Shown piece by piece: positions 1 to 8,852 of a stretch of 54,093 bases of DNA (the first letter of the stretch is position 1; the number at the start of each line of letters is the position of its first letter). The notes under the pieces are model-generated. The model was not told the origin of the DNA. It did not search any database and saw only the letters and a program-made list of their open reading frames with translations. The translations under genes and the position numbers were made by a program. Where the stretch lies: assembly GCA_948439405.1 (NCBI GenBank), contig CAOJNB010000011.1, positions 1 to 54,093 of the forward strand. The letters are read 5' to 3'. Source of the DNA: an uncultured Coriobacteriaceae bacterium (GTDB lineage: Bacteria; Actinomycetota; Coriobacteriia; Coriobacteriales; Atopobiaceae).

Positions 1-1177
1 CGCCGGTGCAGAACGGCGGGAAGTTGTAGTGGTGGATGTAGCGCTTGCCGTCGACCGGCTCGATCGTGTCGAGGCGCTGCCACTCGTTGAGCATGCCGAG
101 GGTGCACACGGAGAGCACCTGGGTCTGGCCGCGCTGGAACAGGCCGGAGCCGTGGACGCGCGGCAGGTAGTCGGGCTTGACCATGAGCGGGCGGATCTCG
201 TCGGCCGCGCGCCCGTCGACGCGCTCGCCGGTCTCGACGACCATGTGGCGCATCGCGTGCTTCTCGAGCGACTTCAGCTCGACGGGGATCTCGCGGGCCC
301 ACTGCTCGCGCTCCTCGTCGGAGAACTCGGCGGCGATGGCGGCCTTGAGCTCCTCGACCTTGGAGATGCGGGAGAGCTTGTCGGCGTCGCGCAGGGCGGC
401 GCCCATCTCGTCGTAGTGGGCGAAGACGCGGTCGTGGACCTCGGGCACCGGCTCGTCGTAGACGTAGTCGCGCTCGGGGAAGGGGCCGTTGGCCTCGAGG
501 ACCTTCTTGAAGAAGGCCTCCTGCTCGGCGCAGAACGCGCCGATCGCCTGCTGGCCGAACTCCATGGCGGCGAGCATGTCCTCCTCGCTCACCTCGTCGC
601 CGGAGGCCTCGAGCATGGAGATGAAGTCTGCGGTGCCGGCGAGCTCGAGGTCGAGGTCGGAGTTGTCGCGCTCCTCGTAGGTGGGGTTGACGAGCCACTC
701 GCCGGTGTCGACGTCGCGGCCGACGCGCACGCAGGACAGCGGGCCCTCGAAGGGGACGCCGCCGACGGTCAGCGCGGAGGAGGCCGCCATGCAGCAGATG
801 GTGTCGACCGGGTTCACCTGGTCGGCGACGAGGGTGGTCGCGACGACCTGGACCTCGTTGCGGAAGCCGTCCGGGAAGCTCGGGCGCAGCGGGCGGTCGA
901 TCATGCGCGCGGTGAGCGTGCCCTTCTCGGAGGGGCGCGCCTCGCGCTTGAGGTAGCCGCCGGGGATGCGGCCCACGGCGTACATGCGCTCGTTGAAGTC
1001 GACCGTCAGCGGGAAGAAGTCGTAGTTCTTGCGCTCCTTCGACACGACGACGGTGAGCAGCACCTCCGACTCGCCGCAGCGCACCAGGCAGGAGCCGGTG
1101 GCCTGCTTGGCGAGCTCGCCGGTCTCGAGGGCGTAGTGCTTGCCGTAGAGGTCGAACTCGTGGGTAACCTTAGCCAT
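1..1177 (-). CDS. pnp: Polyribonucleotide nucleotidyltransferase (PNPase), 3' part cut off by window edge
   Basis: Phosphorolytic 3'-5' exoribonuclease of RNA turnover. The frame is open from the ATG at 1177 to the window start (392 codons, about half of a usual PNPase of 700 or more residues). It begins MAKVTHEFDLYGKHYALETG and holds the first RNase PH core with the family signatures GRIPGGYLKREARPSE and RMIDRPLRPSFP (about residues 70-100). An alpha-helical linker follows, then the start of the second RNase PH core (ERVDGRAADEIRPL, about residue 320). KH and S1 domains would lie outside the window. An AGGGA about 9 bases upstream serves as ribosome site. It lies downstream of rpsO, the conserved rpsO-pnp pairing, separated by two hairpins. 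Confidence 0.96.
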   Translation of the reverse strand, partial: MAKVTHEFDLYGKHYALETGELAKQATGSCLVRCGESEVLLTVVVSKERKNYDFFPLTVDFNERMYAVGRIPGGYLKREARPSEKGTLTARMIDRPLRPSFPDGFRNEVQVVATTLVADQVNPVDTICCMAASSALTVGGVPFEGPLSCVRVGRDVDTGEWLVNPTYEERDNSDLDLELAGTADFISMLEASGDEVSEEDMLAAMEFGQQAIGAFCAEQEAFFKKVLEANGPFPERDYVYDEPVPEVHDRVFAHYDEMGAALRDADKLSRISKVEELKAAIAAEFSDEEREQWAREIPVELKSLEKHAMRHMVVETGERVDGRAADEIRPLMVKPDYLPRVHGSGLFQRGQTQVLSVCTLGMLNEWQRLDTIEPVDGKRYIHHYNFPPFCTG

Positions 1178-1195
1178 TTCTTCTTTTCCCTATCT

Positions 1196-1217
1196 CCGCC
1201 TGCCCCGTTGCAGGCGG
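1196..1217 (-). promoter_or_regulatory. Hairpin in pnp leader
   Basis: Perfect 8-bp stem (CCGCCTGC / GCAGGCGG) with a 6-base loop, ending about 18 bases before the pnp start. In enterobacteria a leader stem before pnp is cut by RNase III, and PNPase then represses its own translation. Whether this hairpin plays that role here is inference from position. Confidence 0.5.
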
Positions 1218-1223
1218 GCCGTC

Positions 1224-1249
1224 ATGAAAGGGGCGCCCGAAGGCGCCCC
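1224..1249 (-). terminator. Hairpin with UUCG loop downstream of rpsO (partial terminator/attenuator)
   Basis: Perfect 8-bp stem GGGGCGCC / GGCGCCCC closed by a C(UUCG)G tetraloop, followed on the minus strand by TTTCAT. The short T run suggests incomplete termination, so that rpsO is transcribed more than pnp. It starts 17 bases after the rpsO stop. Confidence 0.6.
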
Positions 1250-1266
1250 GGAGTACCTCGCTGCCG

Positions 1267-1542
1267 CTAGACGTTGTCGCGGATGCCGAGCCGCTCGATG
1301 AGGGAGCGGTACTCCGCGATGTCGCGGTTCTTGATGTAGGAGAGCAGGCGGCGCCTCTTGCCGACGAGCATGAGCAGGCCGCGGCGGGTGTGGAAGTCCT
1401 TCGGGTGGGCCTTCATGTGCTCGGTGAGCTCGCGGATGCGGGCGGTGTGGATGGCGACCTGGACGGCCGCGGAGCCGCTGTCGTGCTCGTCCTTGCCGTA
1501 CTCGCGGATGAGCTCCGCCTTCTGCTCCTTGGAGATGGTCAT
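1267..1542 (-). CDS. rpsO: 30S ribosomal protein S15
   Basis: S15 binds the central domain of 16S rRNA early in 30S assembly. The 91-residue product is the usual family length and shows the S15 pattern: [20 protein letters not shown], then [20 protein letters not shown] and [20 protein letters not shown]. An AGAGGGA ribosome site precedes the ATG. It is followed by a UUCG hairpin and pnp, as in many bacteria. A leader of about 85 bases precedes it (see the promoter entry); S15 commonly regulates its own mRNA through leader structures, but I could not recognise a known S15-binding motif. Confidence 0.97.
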   Translation of the reverse strand: MTISKEQKAELIREYGKDEHDSGSAAVQVAIHTARIRELTEHMKAHPKDFHTRRGLLMLVGKRRRLLSYIKNRDIAEYRSLIERLGIRDNV

Positions 1543-1632
1543 GCGATTCCCTCTCTTCTCATGGATTCGCCCCGAACCGGGACGGTCGTCCGAGGAGGGC
1601 GCGCCGCCAGGTACGGGGTACCGACGCAGGGA

Positions 1633-1641
1633 AGTCTAGCA
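1633..1641 (-). promoter_or_regulatory. Candidate extended -10 promoter for rpsO-pnp
   Basis: Minus-strand TGCTAGACT: a TGn extension plus a -10 matching TATAAT at 4 of 6. No recognisable -35. It would give an rpsO leader of about 85 bases containing a small GGTAC/GTACC hairpin at 1610-1622. The rest of the 1543-1697 spacer shows nothing else I can name. Confidence 0.45.
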
Positions 1642-1697
1642 CACGCGGGGACGCGACCGCCCGGCCGCCGCGCCGGCACATCCTCTCCACGCGCCCG

Positions 1698-2453
1698 TCA
1701 GGGCGTCGCCCCCACCAGGAACTCGAGGGCCCTGAGCCGGCAGTCCAGGTGGGTGGCGGCCCAGAGGTGGGCGTCGACGAGCAGGCGCAGCGCCGTCCCC
1801 TCGTCGGGGTCCGAGCGCAGCAGCTCGTCGAAGGTGCAGGAGAGCAGCGCGCGCAGCCACGCGAGCTCCGAGGCGTCGGCCGGCTGGGCGCCGGCGACCG
1901 TCCGCGCGCAGCTCGCGCACAGGGCGCCGCCGGCCGCAGCCGAGAACCAGCTCACCTCGGGCTCGCCGCAGGCGCAGCAGGCGTCGAGCTCGGGGCGCCA
2001 GCCGCCGTGCGCGAGCACCTTCATCACGTAGGCCGCGACCACGAGGTCGAGCGCGGCGCGCCCCTCCGCCTGCTCGCAGGCCGCGAGCGCGCGCGAGCAG
2101 ATCGGGTGCAGGAAGGGGTCGGGCGCGTCCTCGAAGGAGGTCAGCCGCGCCACCTGGGCGACGGCGCTGGCGGCGGAGACGCGCTCGAAGTCGCCGCGCA
2201 GGGCGGGGTGTGCGTCGACGAGCTGCGCCTCGGCGACGACGCCGAGCGAGCGGCCGGCGGCGATCAGGAAGTCGGTCTCGCAGAACAGCTCGACGCGGGC
2301 CGCGAGCCTGCCGCCGGGACGGCGGGCCCCCTTCGCGACGGCGCGGCCCTGGGAGCCGTCCGCGAGCAGGAGCGTGAGGATGAGGTCCTTCTCCGCCAGC
2401 TTCGTGCGCGCCAGCACGGTGGCGCGGGTGCGCGTGGTGCGCCTGCCGGGCAC
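1698..2453 (-). CDS. recO: DNA repair protein RecO
   Basis: RecO works with RecF and RecR to load RecA on SSB-coated single strands. The 251-residue protein has an N-terminal OB-fold segment (ARTKLAEKDLILTLLLADGS, then KGARRPGGRLAARVELF) and a helical C-terminal domain with a four-cysteine zinc site, CCACG and CASC, around residues 155-185. Length and layout match the family. It begins one base after the era stop, so it is probably translationally coupled as the last gene of the dnaJ-mtaB-phoH-ybeY-dgkA-era-recO run. Confidence 0.93.
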   Translation of the reverse strand: MPGRRTTRTRATVLARTKLAEKDLILTLLLADGSQGRAVAKGARRPGGRLAARVELFCETDFLIAAGRSLGVVAEAQLVDAHPALRGDFERVSAASAVAQVARLTSFEDAPDPFLHPICSRALAACEQAEGRAALDLVVAAYVMKVLAHGGWRPELDACCACGEPEVSWFSAAAGGALCASCARTVAGAQPADASELAWLRALLSCTFDELLRSDPDEGTALRLLVDAHLWAATHLDCRLRALEFLVGATP

Positions 2454-2454
2454 G

Positions 2455-3372
2455 TCAGTCCTCGGCCCCGTAGCCCAGCCTGCGCACCTCGCGCGGATCG
2501 CGCCGCCACTGCGGGCGGACCTCCACCTCGAGGTCGAGGTAGACGCGTCCGCCGAAGAGCCGCTCGAGGTCGCGGCGGGCCGCGGAGCCGATGCGGCGGA
2601 CCATGCGCCCTCCCCTGCCGACGACGATCGCCTTCTGGCTCTCGCGCTCCACCATCACGGTGGCGTGGACGTAGGTGGTCCCGCCGCGGCGCCGCTCGAT
2701 CGCGTCGCAGGCGACCCCCACGGCGTGCGGGACCTCCTGACGGCAGGTGAGCAGCACCTTCTCGCGCACGAACTCGGCGGCGAGCTCCTCGTCGGAGGCG
2801 TCGCAGCGCATCCCGTCGGGGAACCAGCGCGGGCCCTCGGGGAGGTTGCGGGCGACGAGCGCCGCGAAGGCGTCGACGTTGAAGCCCTCGGCCGCCGAGG
2901 TCACGAGCTCGTCGTCGAAGGGACACAGGGCGCGGGCGGCCTCGAGCTGGCGCAGGCACTCGTCGGGCCCGACGAGGTCCGCCTTGCTGAGGACGAGGAC
3001 CTTGCGGGCGTCGCAGGCGGCGACGTGGCCGGCGACCCAGGCGTCGCCGCGCCCCACCTCGGCCGAGGCGTCCACGAGCATGGCGACGACGTCGACGTCG
3101 GAGAGCTCGGCGAGCGCCGCGCGGTTGAGCTCCGCGCCCAGCGCGTCCTTCGGCTTGTGCAGGCCCGGCGTGTCGACGATCACGAGCTGCGCGTCCTCGA
3201 GGTCGACGACGGCGCGCATGCGGCGCCTCGTCGTCTGCGCGACGGGGCTCGTGATGGCGAGCTTCTCGCCGAGGCAGGCGTTGAGCAGCGTCGACTTGCC
3301 GGCGTTGGGCCGGCCGACGAGCGCGACGAAGCCGGAGCGGAAGGGGGTGCGGGCGCCGTTCGTTTCGTTCAT
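2455..3372 (-). CDS. era: GTPase Era
   Basis: Essential GTPase that binds the 3' end of 16S rRNA during 30S maturation. It shows the G1 motif GRPNAGKST near residue 20, G3 DTPGLHKP, G4 SKAD, and a C-terminal KH domain (REVPHAVGVACDAIERRRGG, then GRGGRMVRRIGSAARRDLE, and a VEVRPQWRRD tail). I chose the ATG at 3372 (305 residues) because AGGTGG lies 5 bases ahead; the GTG at 3381, inside that ribosome site, would add three residues. The ybeY-dgkA-era-recO order is a conserved cluster in Gram-positives. Confidence 0.96.
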   Translation of the reverse strand: MNETNGARTPFRSGFVALVGRPNAGKSTLLNACLGEKLAITSPVAQTTRRRMRAVVDLEDAQLVIVDTPGLHKPKDALGAELNRAALAELSDVDVVAMLVDASAEVGRGDAWVAGHVAACDARKVLVLSKADLVGPDECLRQLEAARALCPFDDELVTSAAEGFNVDAFAALVARNLPEGPRWFPDGMRCDASDEELAAEFVREKVLLTCRQEVPHAVGVACDAIERRRGGTTYVHATVMVERESQKAIVVGRGGRMVRRIGSAARRDLERLFGGRVYLDLEVEVRPQWRRDPREVRRLGYGAED

Positions 3373-3397
3373 GGGATCCACCTGCGTTCGGTCGGGG

Positions 3398-3772
3398 TCA
3401 GGAGAGGATGGCTCGGGCGAAGAGGACGACGCCGACGACGGCGACGAAGGCGCACAGCGTCCACACGGCCGCCGCCGCGACGTCCTTCGCCCGGCCGGCG
3501 AGCGGGTGGTACTCCGGGGAGACCAGGTCGACGACGGTCTCGACGGCGGTGTTCATGAGCTCGGCGCCGAGCACGCAGCCGCAGCACAGGAGCAGCACGC
3601 ACCAGCTCGTCGCGTCGAGCCCGACGACGAGGCCCGCCACGACGGCGGCCGCCCCCATGACGGCCATCACCTTGATGGTCCGCTCGGAGCGCAGGGCCGC
3701 CTTGAGGCCCTGGAAGGCGAACAGGAAGCTCTTGCGGAAGCTCGGGTGGTCGCTCCTCGAGCCGGGGATCAT
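3398..3772 (-). CDS. dgkA: Diacylglycerol/undecaprenol kinase family membrane protein
   Basis: Small integral-membrane kinase of 124 residues. In Gram-positives this family usually phosphorylates undecaprenol to supply the lipid carrier for wall synthesis. The conserved motif ELMNTAVETVVDLV (E71, N74, E78) carries the catalytic and metal-binding residues, and three hydrophobic segments lie at about 35-52, 56-72 and 98-121. The N-terminal SFRKSFLFAFQGLKAALRSE is typical. The ATG at 3772 overlaps the ybeY stop (ATGA), which decides the start. Undecaprenol rather than diacylglycerol as substrate is family-based inference. Confidence 0.9.
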   Translation of the reverse strand: MIPGSRSDHPSFRKSFLFAFQGLKAALRSERTIKVMAVMGAAAVVAGLVVGLDATSWCVLLLCCGCVLGAELMNTAVETVVDLVSPEYHPLAGRAKDVAAAAVWTLCAFVAVVGVVLFARAILS

Positions 3773-4290
3773 GCCTCCTCCTCCCTGTGGCGGGTCAGCA
3801 CGACGTCGGTGAGCGTGCCGTCGGTGGGCACCGAGGCGAGCACGGCCTCCTCGGCGGCGCGCATGGCGTGGGCGTCGGCCTCCTCGAGGTGGTCCATGCC
3901 GAGCAGGTGGAGCACGCCGTGGACGAGCATGAGGCGCCACTCGTCCGCCTCCGTCGAGCCCATCGCGGCGGCCTGGCGCGCGAGGAAGCGCGGGGCGAGC
4001 ACGACGTCGCCGAGCTCGCAGACCTCCCCCTCGCCGAGGTCGGGGTCGTCGGGGCGCTCGCACTCGACCGAGATCACGTCCGTCGCGCGGTCGACGCCCC
4101 GCCAGGCGCGGTTGAGCTCGCGGATGCGCTCGTCGCCGACGATCGAGACGGAGAGGCTGCAGGGGCGCCCCACGCCCCGCGCGGCGAGCGTCGCGCGGGC
4201 GAGGTCGTGCATCTGGGCGTCGTCCAGGGCGGCAGCGAGGCCCTCCTCGGACTCGACGACGAGCTCGAGCTCGCAGGCGGTCCCGCTCAT
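3769..4290 (-). CDS. ybeY: Endoribonuclease YbeY (rRNA maturation factor)
   Basis: Zinc-dependent single-strand endoribonuclease for 16S rRNA 3'-end maturation and ribosome quality control. The signature HGVLHLLGMDH provides the three zinc-binding histidines H124, H128 and H134; LNRAWRGVDRATDVIS precedes it as in the family. At 173 residues it is normal length. The start codon overlaps the phoH stop (ATGA), and its own stop overlaps the dgkA start, so the three are coupled. Confidence 0.95.
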   Translation of the reverse strand: MSGTACELELVVESEEGLAAALDDAQMHDLARATLAARGVGRPCSLSVSIVGDERIRELNRAWRGVDRATDVISVECERPDDPDLGEGEVCELGDVVLAPRFLARQAAAMGSTEADEWRLMLVHGVLHLLGMDHLEEADAHAMRAAEEAVLASVPTDGTLTDVVLTRHREEEA

Positions 4291-5243
4291 CGCAGCCCCT
4301 CCCCCTCCGCCGCCTCGTAGGCGCCCACGATGCGGGCGACGAGCGAGTGGCGCACGATGTCCTCGCGACCGAGCTCGACGAAGCGGATGCCGGAGATGTC
4401 GGCGAGGACGCGGCGCGCCGAGTCGAGCCCGCTCGTGCCGGAGAGGTCGCGCTGGGTGACGTCGCCGGTCACGACGAACTTCGAGGAGAACCCGAGGCGG
4501 GTGAGGAACATCTTCATCTGCTCGGGCGTGGTGTTCTGGGCCTCGTCGAGGATCACGAACGAGGAGTTGAAGGTGCGCCCGCGCATGAAGGCGAGCGGGG
4601 CGATCTCGATGACGCCCTGCTCGATGAGGGCGTTGGCCCGCTCGACGTCGGTCATGTCGAACAGGGCGTCGTAGAGGGGGCGCACGTAGGGGTCGAGCTT
4701 CTCCTGGAGCGTGCCGGGCAGGTAGCCCAGCGACTCGCCGGCCTCGACCACGGGGCGGGCGAGCACGATGCGCTGCACCTCGCGGCGCTTGAGGGCGGCG
4801 ACGGCCATCGCCATGGCGAGGTAGGTCTTGCCGGTGCCCGCCGGCCCGAGGCCGAACGTGATCGTGTTCTCGCGGATCGAGTCCGTGTAAGCCTTCTGGC
4901 CGGCCGTCTTCGGGCGGATGGCGCGCCCGCCGTAGGTGAGCAGGATGTCGTCGGCCATGGGGCGCGTCCCGAGCGTGCCGGCGCGCGACTGCTCGGCGAG
5001 CATGTCGGCGTCGGCGGGCGTGGGCGAGCCGCCGGCCTCGACCATGGCGATGAGGCTCGACAGGATGCCCGTGACGCGGTTGACCTCCTCGACGGGCCCC
5101 GAGACGCTCACCTGGTTGCCGCGCACGGCGACGATCGCGTCGCTCGCGGCCTCGACGCGGCGCAGGACCGCGTCGGAGGGGCCCATCAGCCGGACGAGGT
5201 CGACCGAGTCCGGTATCGTCAGGCGCACGTGGGTGGGCTCCAT
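4287..5243 (-). CDS. phoH: PhoH family ATPase (PhoH-like protein)
   Basis: PhoL/PhoH-type P-loop ATPase found beside ybeY in most bacteria and implicated in RNA metabolism; its exact activity is unsettled. An N-terminal KH-like segment is followed by Walker A GPAGTGKT (K139), a [17 protein letters not shown] motif, and Walker B ILDEAQN (233-237). I placed the start at the ATG at 5243 (318 residues) because AGGAGG sits just upstream. An upstream start at 5282 would run 26 bases into mtaB and add a basic, non-conserved tail. Confidence 0.93.
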   Translation of the reverse strand: MEPTHVRLTIPDSVDLVRLMGPSDAVLRRVEAASDAIVAVRGNQVSVSGPVEEVNRVTGILSSLIAMVEAGGSPTPADADMLAEQSRAGTLGTRPMADDILLTYGGRAIRPKTAGQKAYTDSIRENTITFGLGPAGTGKTYLAMAMAVAALKRREVQRIVLARPVVEAGESLGYLPGTLQEKLDPYVRPLYDALFDMTDVERANALIEQGVIEIAPLAFMRGRTFNSSFVILDEAQNTTPEQMKMFLTRLGFSSKFVVTGDVTQRDLSGTSGLDSARRVLADISGIRFVELGREDIVRHSLVARIVGAYEAAEGEGLR

Positions 5244-5256
5244 GCTCCTCCTGGTC

Positions 5257-6528
5257 CTAGGCTTTCCTCTCGCATGCATCATACCCGCCGCGGCAGTCGA
5301 GCGCGCCGCGCGGGGCGACCGCGCGGGCGCGGGCGCGCACGAGCGCGCCGACCGGGGCGTCGTCGTCGACGAGCGCGTCGTGGAGCCCGCCCGTGACGCC
5401 GCGGCCCGGCGCCTGCACGACGACGAGCTCCTCGCGCCCGACGCGCGCCTCGAGCGCGGCGCGGCGCATCCGGGCGGCCAGCGCCCGGGCCTCGGCGGCG
5501 CGCGCGGCGGAGACCTCGGCCGGGACCTGGTCCGGCGCGTCGGCGGCGGGGGTGCCGGGCCTCCTCGAGTAGCGGAAGACGTGCATTCGGGCGAACCCGA
5601 CGCGCTCGCAGAGCGCCAGGCTCTCGGTGAACTCGGCGTCCGTCTCGCCCGGGAACCCCACGATGAGGTCGCAGGCGAGCGCGACGTCGGGGACGCGGGC
5701 GCGCACCGCCTCCGCGGCGGCGAGGTAGCCCGCCGCGTCGTAGGCGCGCCCCATCCGGCGCAGCGTCGCGTCGCAGCCGGACTGCAGGGGCACGTGGAGG
5801 TAGGGGGCGACGCGGCCGCGCGACTCCCCCATCGCCCGCGCGAGGCGGTCGCCGACGTCCTGCGGCTCGACCGAGCCCAGGCGGAGCCGGCCGACCCCGG
5901 TGTCGGCGAGCAGCCCCGTCACGAGGCCGGCGAGGTCGCGCCCTCCGTCCCGGTAGCACCCGAGGTTGATTCCCGTGAGCACGACCTCGCGCGCGCCGCG
6001 GGAGACGGCGGAGCGCACGGCGGCGACGGCCTCGTCGTAGGCGAGCGAGCGCGCCGGGCCCCGCGCCTTCCAGACGATGCAGTACGAGCAGCGCCTGTCG
6101 CAGCCGTCCTGGACCTTCACGCCGAAGCGGGTGCGCCCCGTGGGCGTGAGGCCCTCTCGTCGTGCGGGGAGGGGCGCGCCGGGGCCCCCGAGCAGGTCGC
6201 TCGCGACGCGGGCGACCTGCGAGCGGTCGGGCTCGACGCGCACGCGCGGGCCAAGGGCCTCGAGCTCGGAAGCGAAGAGGGACGCGGCGCACCCCGTCGC
6301 CACGACGTGCGGGCGCTGAGGGAGCCCCGCCGCCCGGCGCACGGCCTTGCGGGTCTTGGCCTGGGCCTCGCCGGTGACGGCGCAGGTGTTCACGACGACG
6401 ACCGCGGCCTCGCGCTCGTCGCACAGCTCGCAGCCGAGGCCCTCGAGCGCCTCCGCCATCGCGTCGCTCTCGACGCGGTTGACGCGGCACCCGAGGCTCA
6501 CGCAGGCGACGCCCCGCTCGCGGACCAC
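5257..6528 (-). CDS. mtaB: tRNA (N6-L-threonylcarbamoyladenosine37-C2)-methylthiotransferase MtaB
   Basis: Radical-SAM enzyme that adds a methylthio group to t6A37 of ANN-decoding tRNAs. The N-terminal domain carries the cluster cysteines C14, C49 and C80 (GCRVNRVES, NTCAVT, ATGC). The radical-SAM CxxxCxxC motif is GCDRRCSYC (C143, C147, C150), and a TRAM-like region closes the 423-residue protein. The GCRVNxxES form fits MtaB rather than MiaB, and the neighbours (dnaJ upstream, phoH downstream) fit the Gram-positive mtaB context. Confidence 0.92.
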   Translation of the reverse strand: MVRERGVACVSLGCRVNRVESDAMAEALEGLGCELCDEREAAVVVVNTCAVTGEAQAKTRKAVRRAAGLPQRPHVVATGCAASLFASELEALGPRVRVEPDRSQVARVASDLLGGPGAPLPARREGLTPTGRTRFGVKVQDGCDRRCSYCIVWKARGPARSLAYDEAVAAVRSAVSRGAREVVLTGINLGCYRDGGRDLAGLVTGLLADTGVGRLRLGSVEPQDVGDRLARAMGESRGRVAPYLHVPLQSGCDATLRRMGRAYDAAGYLAAAEAVRARVPDVALACDLIVGFPGETDAEFTESLALCERVGFARMHVFRYSRRPGTPAADAPDQVPAEVSAARAAEARALAARMRRAALEARVGREELVVVQAPGRGVTGGLHDALVDDDAPVGALVRARARAVAPRGALDCRGGYDACERKA

Positions 6529-6531
6529 GGG

Positions 6532-7689
6532 CTACCTGCGCTTGCGGGGACGCTTGGCGTGCCTGCGGCGCGGCGTCGCCTCGCCGTCGCCCCCGTCGGG
6601 CGCGGACCCGTCCGCCTCGCGCTCCGCGACGATCTCGGCGACGCGGGCTCGCTGGACCTGGGTGAGGTCGCGCGGCACCTCGACGCCGACGGTGACGTGC
6701 AGCGCACCGCGCGCCGAGCTCCCCATGCGCGGCATGCCGCGGCCCTCGACGTCGACCACCTGGCCGGGCTGGCAGCCCGCCGGCACCTCGACGTCGACGA
6801 CCTCCCCGGGCATGACGCCGGGGACCTGGACCACGCGGCCGAGGACCGCCTCGAAGGCGTCGACCGTGGCCCTGCAGTAGAGGTCGTCGCCCTGGCGGAC
6901 GAAGCGCTCGTCGTCGAGCACCTCGACGCGGACGACGAGGTCGCCGGACGCCACGCCGCGCAGGCCCGCCTCGCCGCGGCCCTCGACCGAGAGGCGCTGG
7001 CCCGCGTGGACGCCGGCCGGGACGCGAACCTCGACCGTCTCGTGGGCGGGCGTGCGCCCCTGGCCGCCGCAGGTCTCGCAGGGGTGCTCGACGACCTGGC
7101 CGGTGCCCCCGCAGTCGGGGCAGGTCGTCTCGGTCTGCATCTGCCCGAGAATCGTGCGCTGGGTGGTGACCACGCGGCCGCGACCCGCGCACGTGGGGCA
7201 GGTGACGGGGGCGGCGCCGTCGGCCGAGCCGGTGCCGGAGCAGTCGTCGCAGGGGGCGAGCCTGTCGTAGGCGATCGTCTTTGTGCAGCCGGTGGCGGCC
7301 TCCTCGAGGCTCAGGCGCAGCGTGATGGCGATGTCGCGGCCGCGCGTGCGCACGCGGGCGCCGCCGGCGGACGAGCGCCCGCCCATGCCGCCGAAGAACG
7401 AGTCGAAGATGTCGCCGAGCCCGCCCATGCCGCCGAAGATGTCGGACATGTCGACGTAGTCGCCGCCCATGCCGCTCGGGCCGTTCGGGTCGCCGAAGCG
7501 GTCGTAGTTCGCGCGCTTGCGCTCGTCCGAGAGGACGGAGTAGGCCTCGTTGACCTCCTTGAAGCGCTCCTCGGCGTCGGGCGCGTCGTTGACGTCGGGG
7601 TGCAGCTCGCGCGCCTTCTTCAGGAACGCGCGCTTGATCTGCTTCGCGTCGGCGTCACGCGCGACGCCGAGCACCTCGTAGTAGTCCAT
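6532..7689 (-). CDS. dnaJ: Chaperone protein DnaJ
   Basis: Hsp40 co-chaperone that stimulates the DnaK ATPase. A complete type I layout is visible in 385 residues: J domain with HPD at 30-32, Gly/Phe/Met-rich linker (about 66-110), four CxxCxGxG zinc repeats at 147-211 ([32 protein letters not shown]), then the C-terminal substrate-binding domains. A basic tail of about 15 residues rich in Arg and Lys ends the protein. It lies between a second DnaJ-like gene and mtaB (3-base gap). No CIRCE or HAIR heat-shock operator was recognised in front of it. Confidence 0.96.
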   Translation of the reverse strand: MDYYEVLGVARDADAKQIKRAFLKKARELHPDVNDAPDAEERFKEVNEAYSVLSDERKRANYDRFGDPNGPSGMGGDYVDMSDIFGGMGGLGDIFDSFFGGMGGRSSAGGARVRTRGRDIAITLRLSLEEAATGCTKTIAYDRLAPCDDCSGTGSADGAAPVTCPTCAGRGRVVTTQRTILGQMQTETTCPDCGGTGQVVEHPCETCGGQGRTPAHETVEVRVPAGVHAGQRLSVEGRGEAGLRGVASGDLVVRVEVLDDERFVRQGDDLYCRATVDAFEAVLGRVVQVPGVMPGEVVDVEVPAGCQPGQVVDVEGRGMPRMGSSARGALHVTVGVEVPRDLTQVQRARVAEIVAEREADGSAPDGGDGEATPRRRHAKRPRKRR

Positions 7690-7725
7690 CGGGTCACCAA
7701 CCAGCTTTCCTTGCCTCCGCCGCCC

Positions 7726-8802
7726 CTACATGAGGAACGGGCGGCGGACCGTGCACGACATCATCATGAGGATGAGCATCACGACGAGGACGCCGTTCGC
7801 CATCCCGTTGGCGAGCTGGCCCATCGACGTGCGCCACCAGCGCCCCGTGCGGTGCAGGACGCCCTCCGAGAGCACCATCCAGGCGCCGAGGAGCGCCGGC
7901 AGCAGCATCCAGAGCGCCACCGCCCCTCCCCCGAAGGCGAGCTCGAAGGCCACGATCGGCGCGGCGAGGCCCACGAGCTGCCACCCCATCGCCGAGCGCC
8001 GGGAGACCCGCTCCTCCGGCACGGAGACGCGCGCCACGAAGTCGCCCGCGGCGCGCCCGTTCGTCCCGGCGTTGCCCCTGCCCGGGACGCGGACCTCGTC
8101 GCCGTCGTGCGAGCCGGCCGGCACCTCGAAGGAGATCTCGTCGGCCGTGAGCGTGCGGCCGGAGCCGTGGCAGGTCTCGCAGGGCTCGCTCACGACGCGG
8201 CCGGTCCCCTCGCACTCCGGGCAGGGCACGTTGAAGACGCCGAGGCCGAGCAGGTCGCGGACGTCGACCTGGATGTGGCCGGAACCGTGGCAGGTGGGGC
8301 AGGTGGCCGAGCCGTGCGAGGCGACCGAGCCCGTTCCGTGGCAGGCCTCGCAGGTGCCGTAGCGCTGGTACGTGGTCGCCCGCCGCGCGCCCGCGCGCGC
8401 CTGCTCGGGGGTGAGGCGGACCTCGAACTCGACGTCCGAGCCCTCGCGGGGGTTGTAGGCGCGCGAGGCGCCGCGGGGCCGCGCGCCCCCGAACGGGAAG
8501 TCGCCGAAGCCCGCGAAGGGGTCGCCTCCCCAGCCGCCCTGGGAGCCGCCGGGCTGCGTCCACGGGCCCGCGGCGGGGGCGCCGGAGCGCATGGCGTCGT
8601 AGCGGGCGCGCTTCTCGGGGTCGGAGAGCACGGCGTAGGCCTCGGAGACCTCCTTGAAGCGCTCCTCGGCGTCGGGCTCCTTGTTGACGTCCGGGTGGAG
8701 GGTGCGCGCCTTGCGCTGGAAGGCCTTGCGGACCTGCTCGTCGTCGGCGTCCGGCGAGACGCCGAGCACCTCGTAGTAGTCCTTCTCGTTCATGGCAGCC
8801 AT
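7726..8802 (-). CDS. DnaJ-like co-chaperone with C-terminal transmembrane helices
   Basis: This 358-residue protein starts as a type I DnaJ: J domain with HPD at 36-38, Gly/Pro/Trp-rich linker (72-118), four CxxCxGxG repeats (CEACHGTG, CPTCHGSG, CPECEGTG, CETCHGSG) at 151-215. It keeps only a short stretch of the substrate-binding region (EISFEVPAGSHDGDEVRVPG). From about residue 272 it turns into hydrophobic segments (about 272-291, 294-313, 335-350) ending TVRRPFLM, so it is probably membrane-anchored and lacks the usual dimerisation end. The ATG at 8802 has GGAG 7 bases ahead; another ATG at 8793 would also work. It sits directly upstream of full-length dnaJ. Confidence 0.85.
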   Translation of the reverse strand: MAAMNEKDYYEVLGVSPDADDEQVRKAFQRKARTLHPDVNKEPDAEERFKEVSEAYAVLSDPEKRARYDAMRSGAPAAGPWTQPGGSQGGWGGDPFAGFGDFPFGGARPRGASRAYNPREGSDVEFEVRLTPEQARAGARRATTYQRYGTCEACHGTGSVASHGSATCPTCHGSGHIQVDVRDLLGLGVFNVPCPECEGTGRVVSEPCETCHGSGRTLTADEISFEVPAGSHDGDEVRVPGRGNAGTNGRAAGDFVARVSVPEERVSRRSAMGWQLVGLAAPIVAFELAFGGGAVALWMLLPALLGAWMVLSEGVLHRTGRWWRTSMGQLANGMANGVLVVMLILMMMSCTVRRPFLM

Positions 8803-8852
8803 GCGCAAGCTCCGTGGGTCGTGGGGCGGTCCCGGGGACGGTGCGGCGTCAG

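Noticed and set aside
5244..5282. Upstream start for phoH adding a basic N-terminal tail
   Set aside because: It would overlap mtaB by 26 bases, lacks a ribosome site and adds residues unlike the family; the ATG at 5243 has AGGAGG just ahead.
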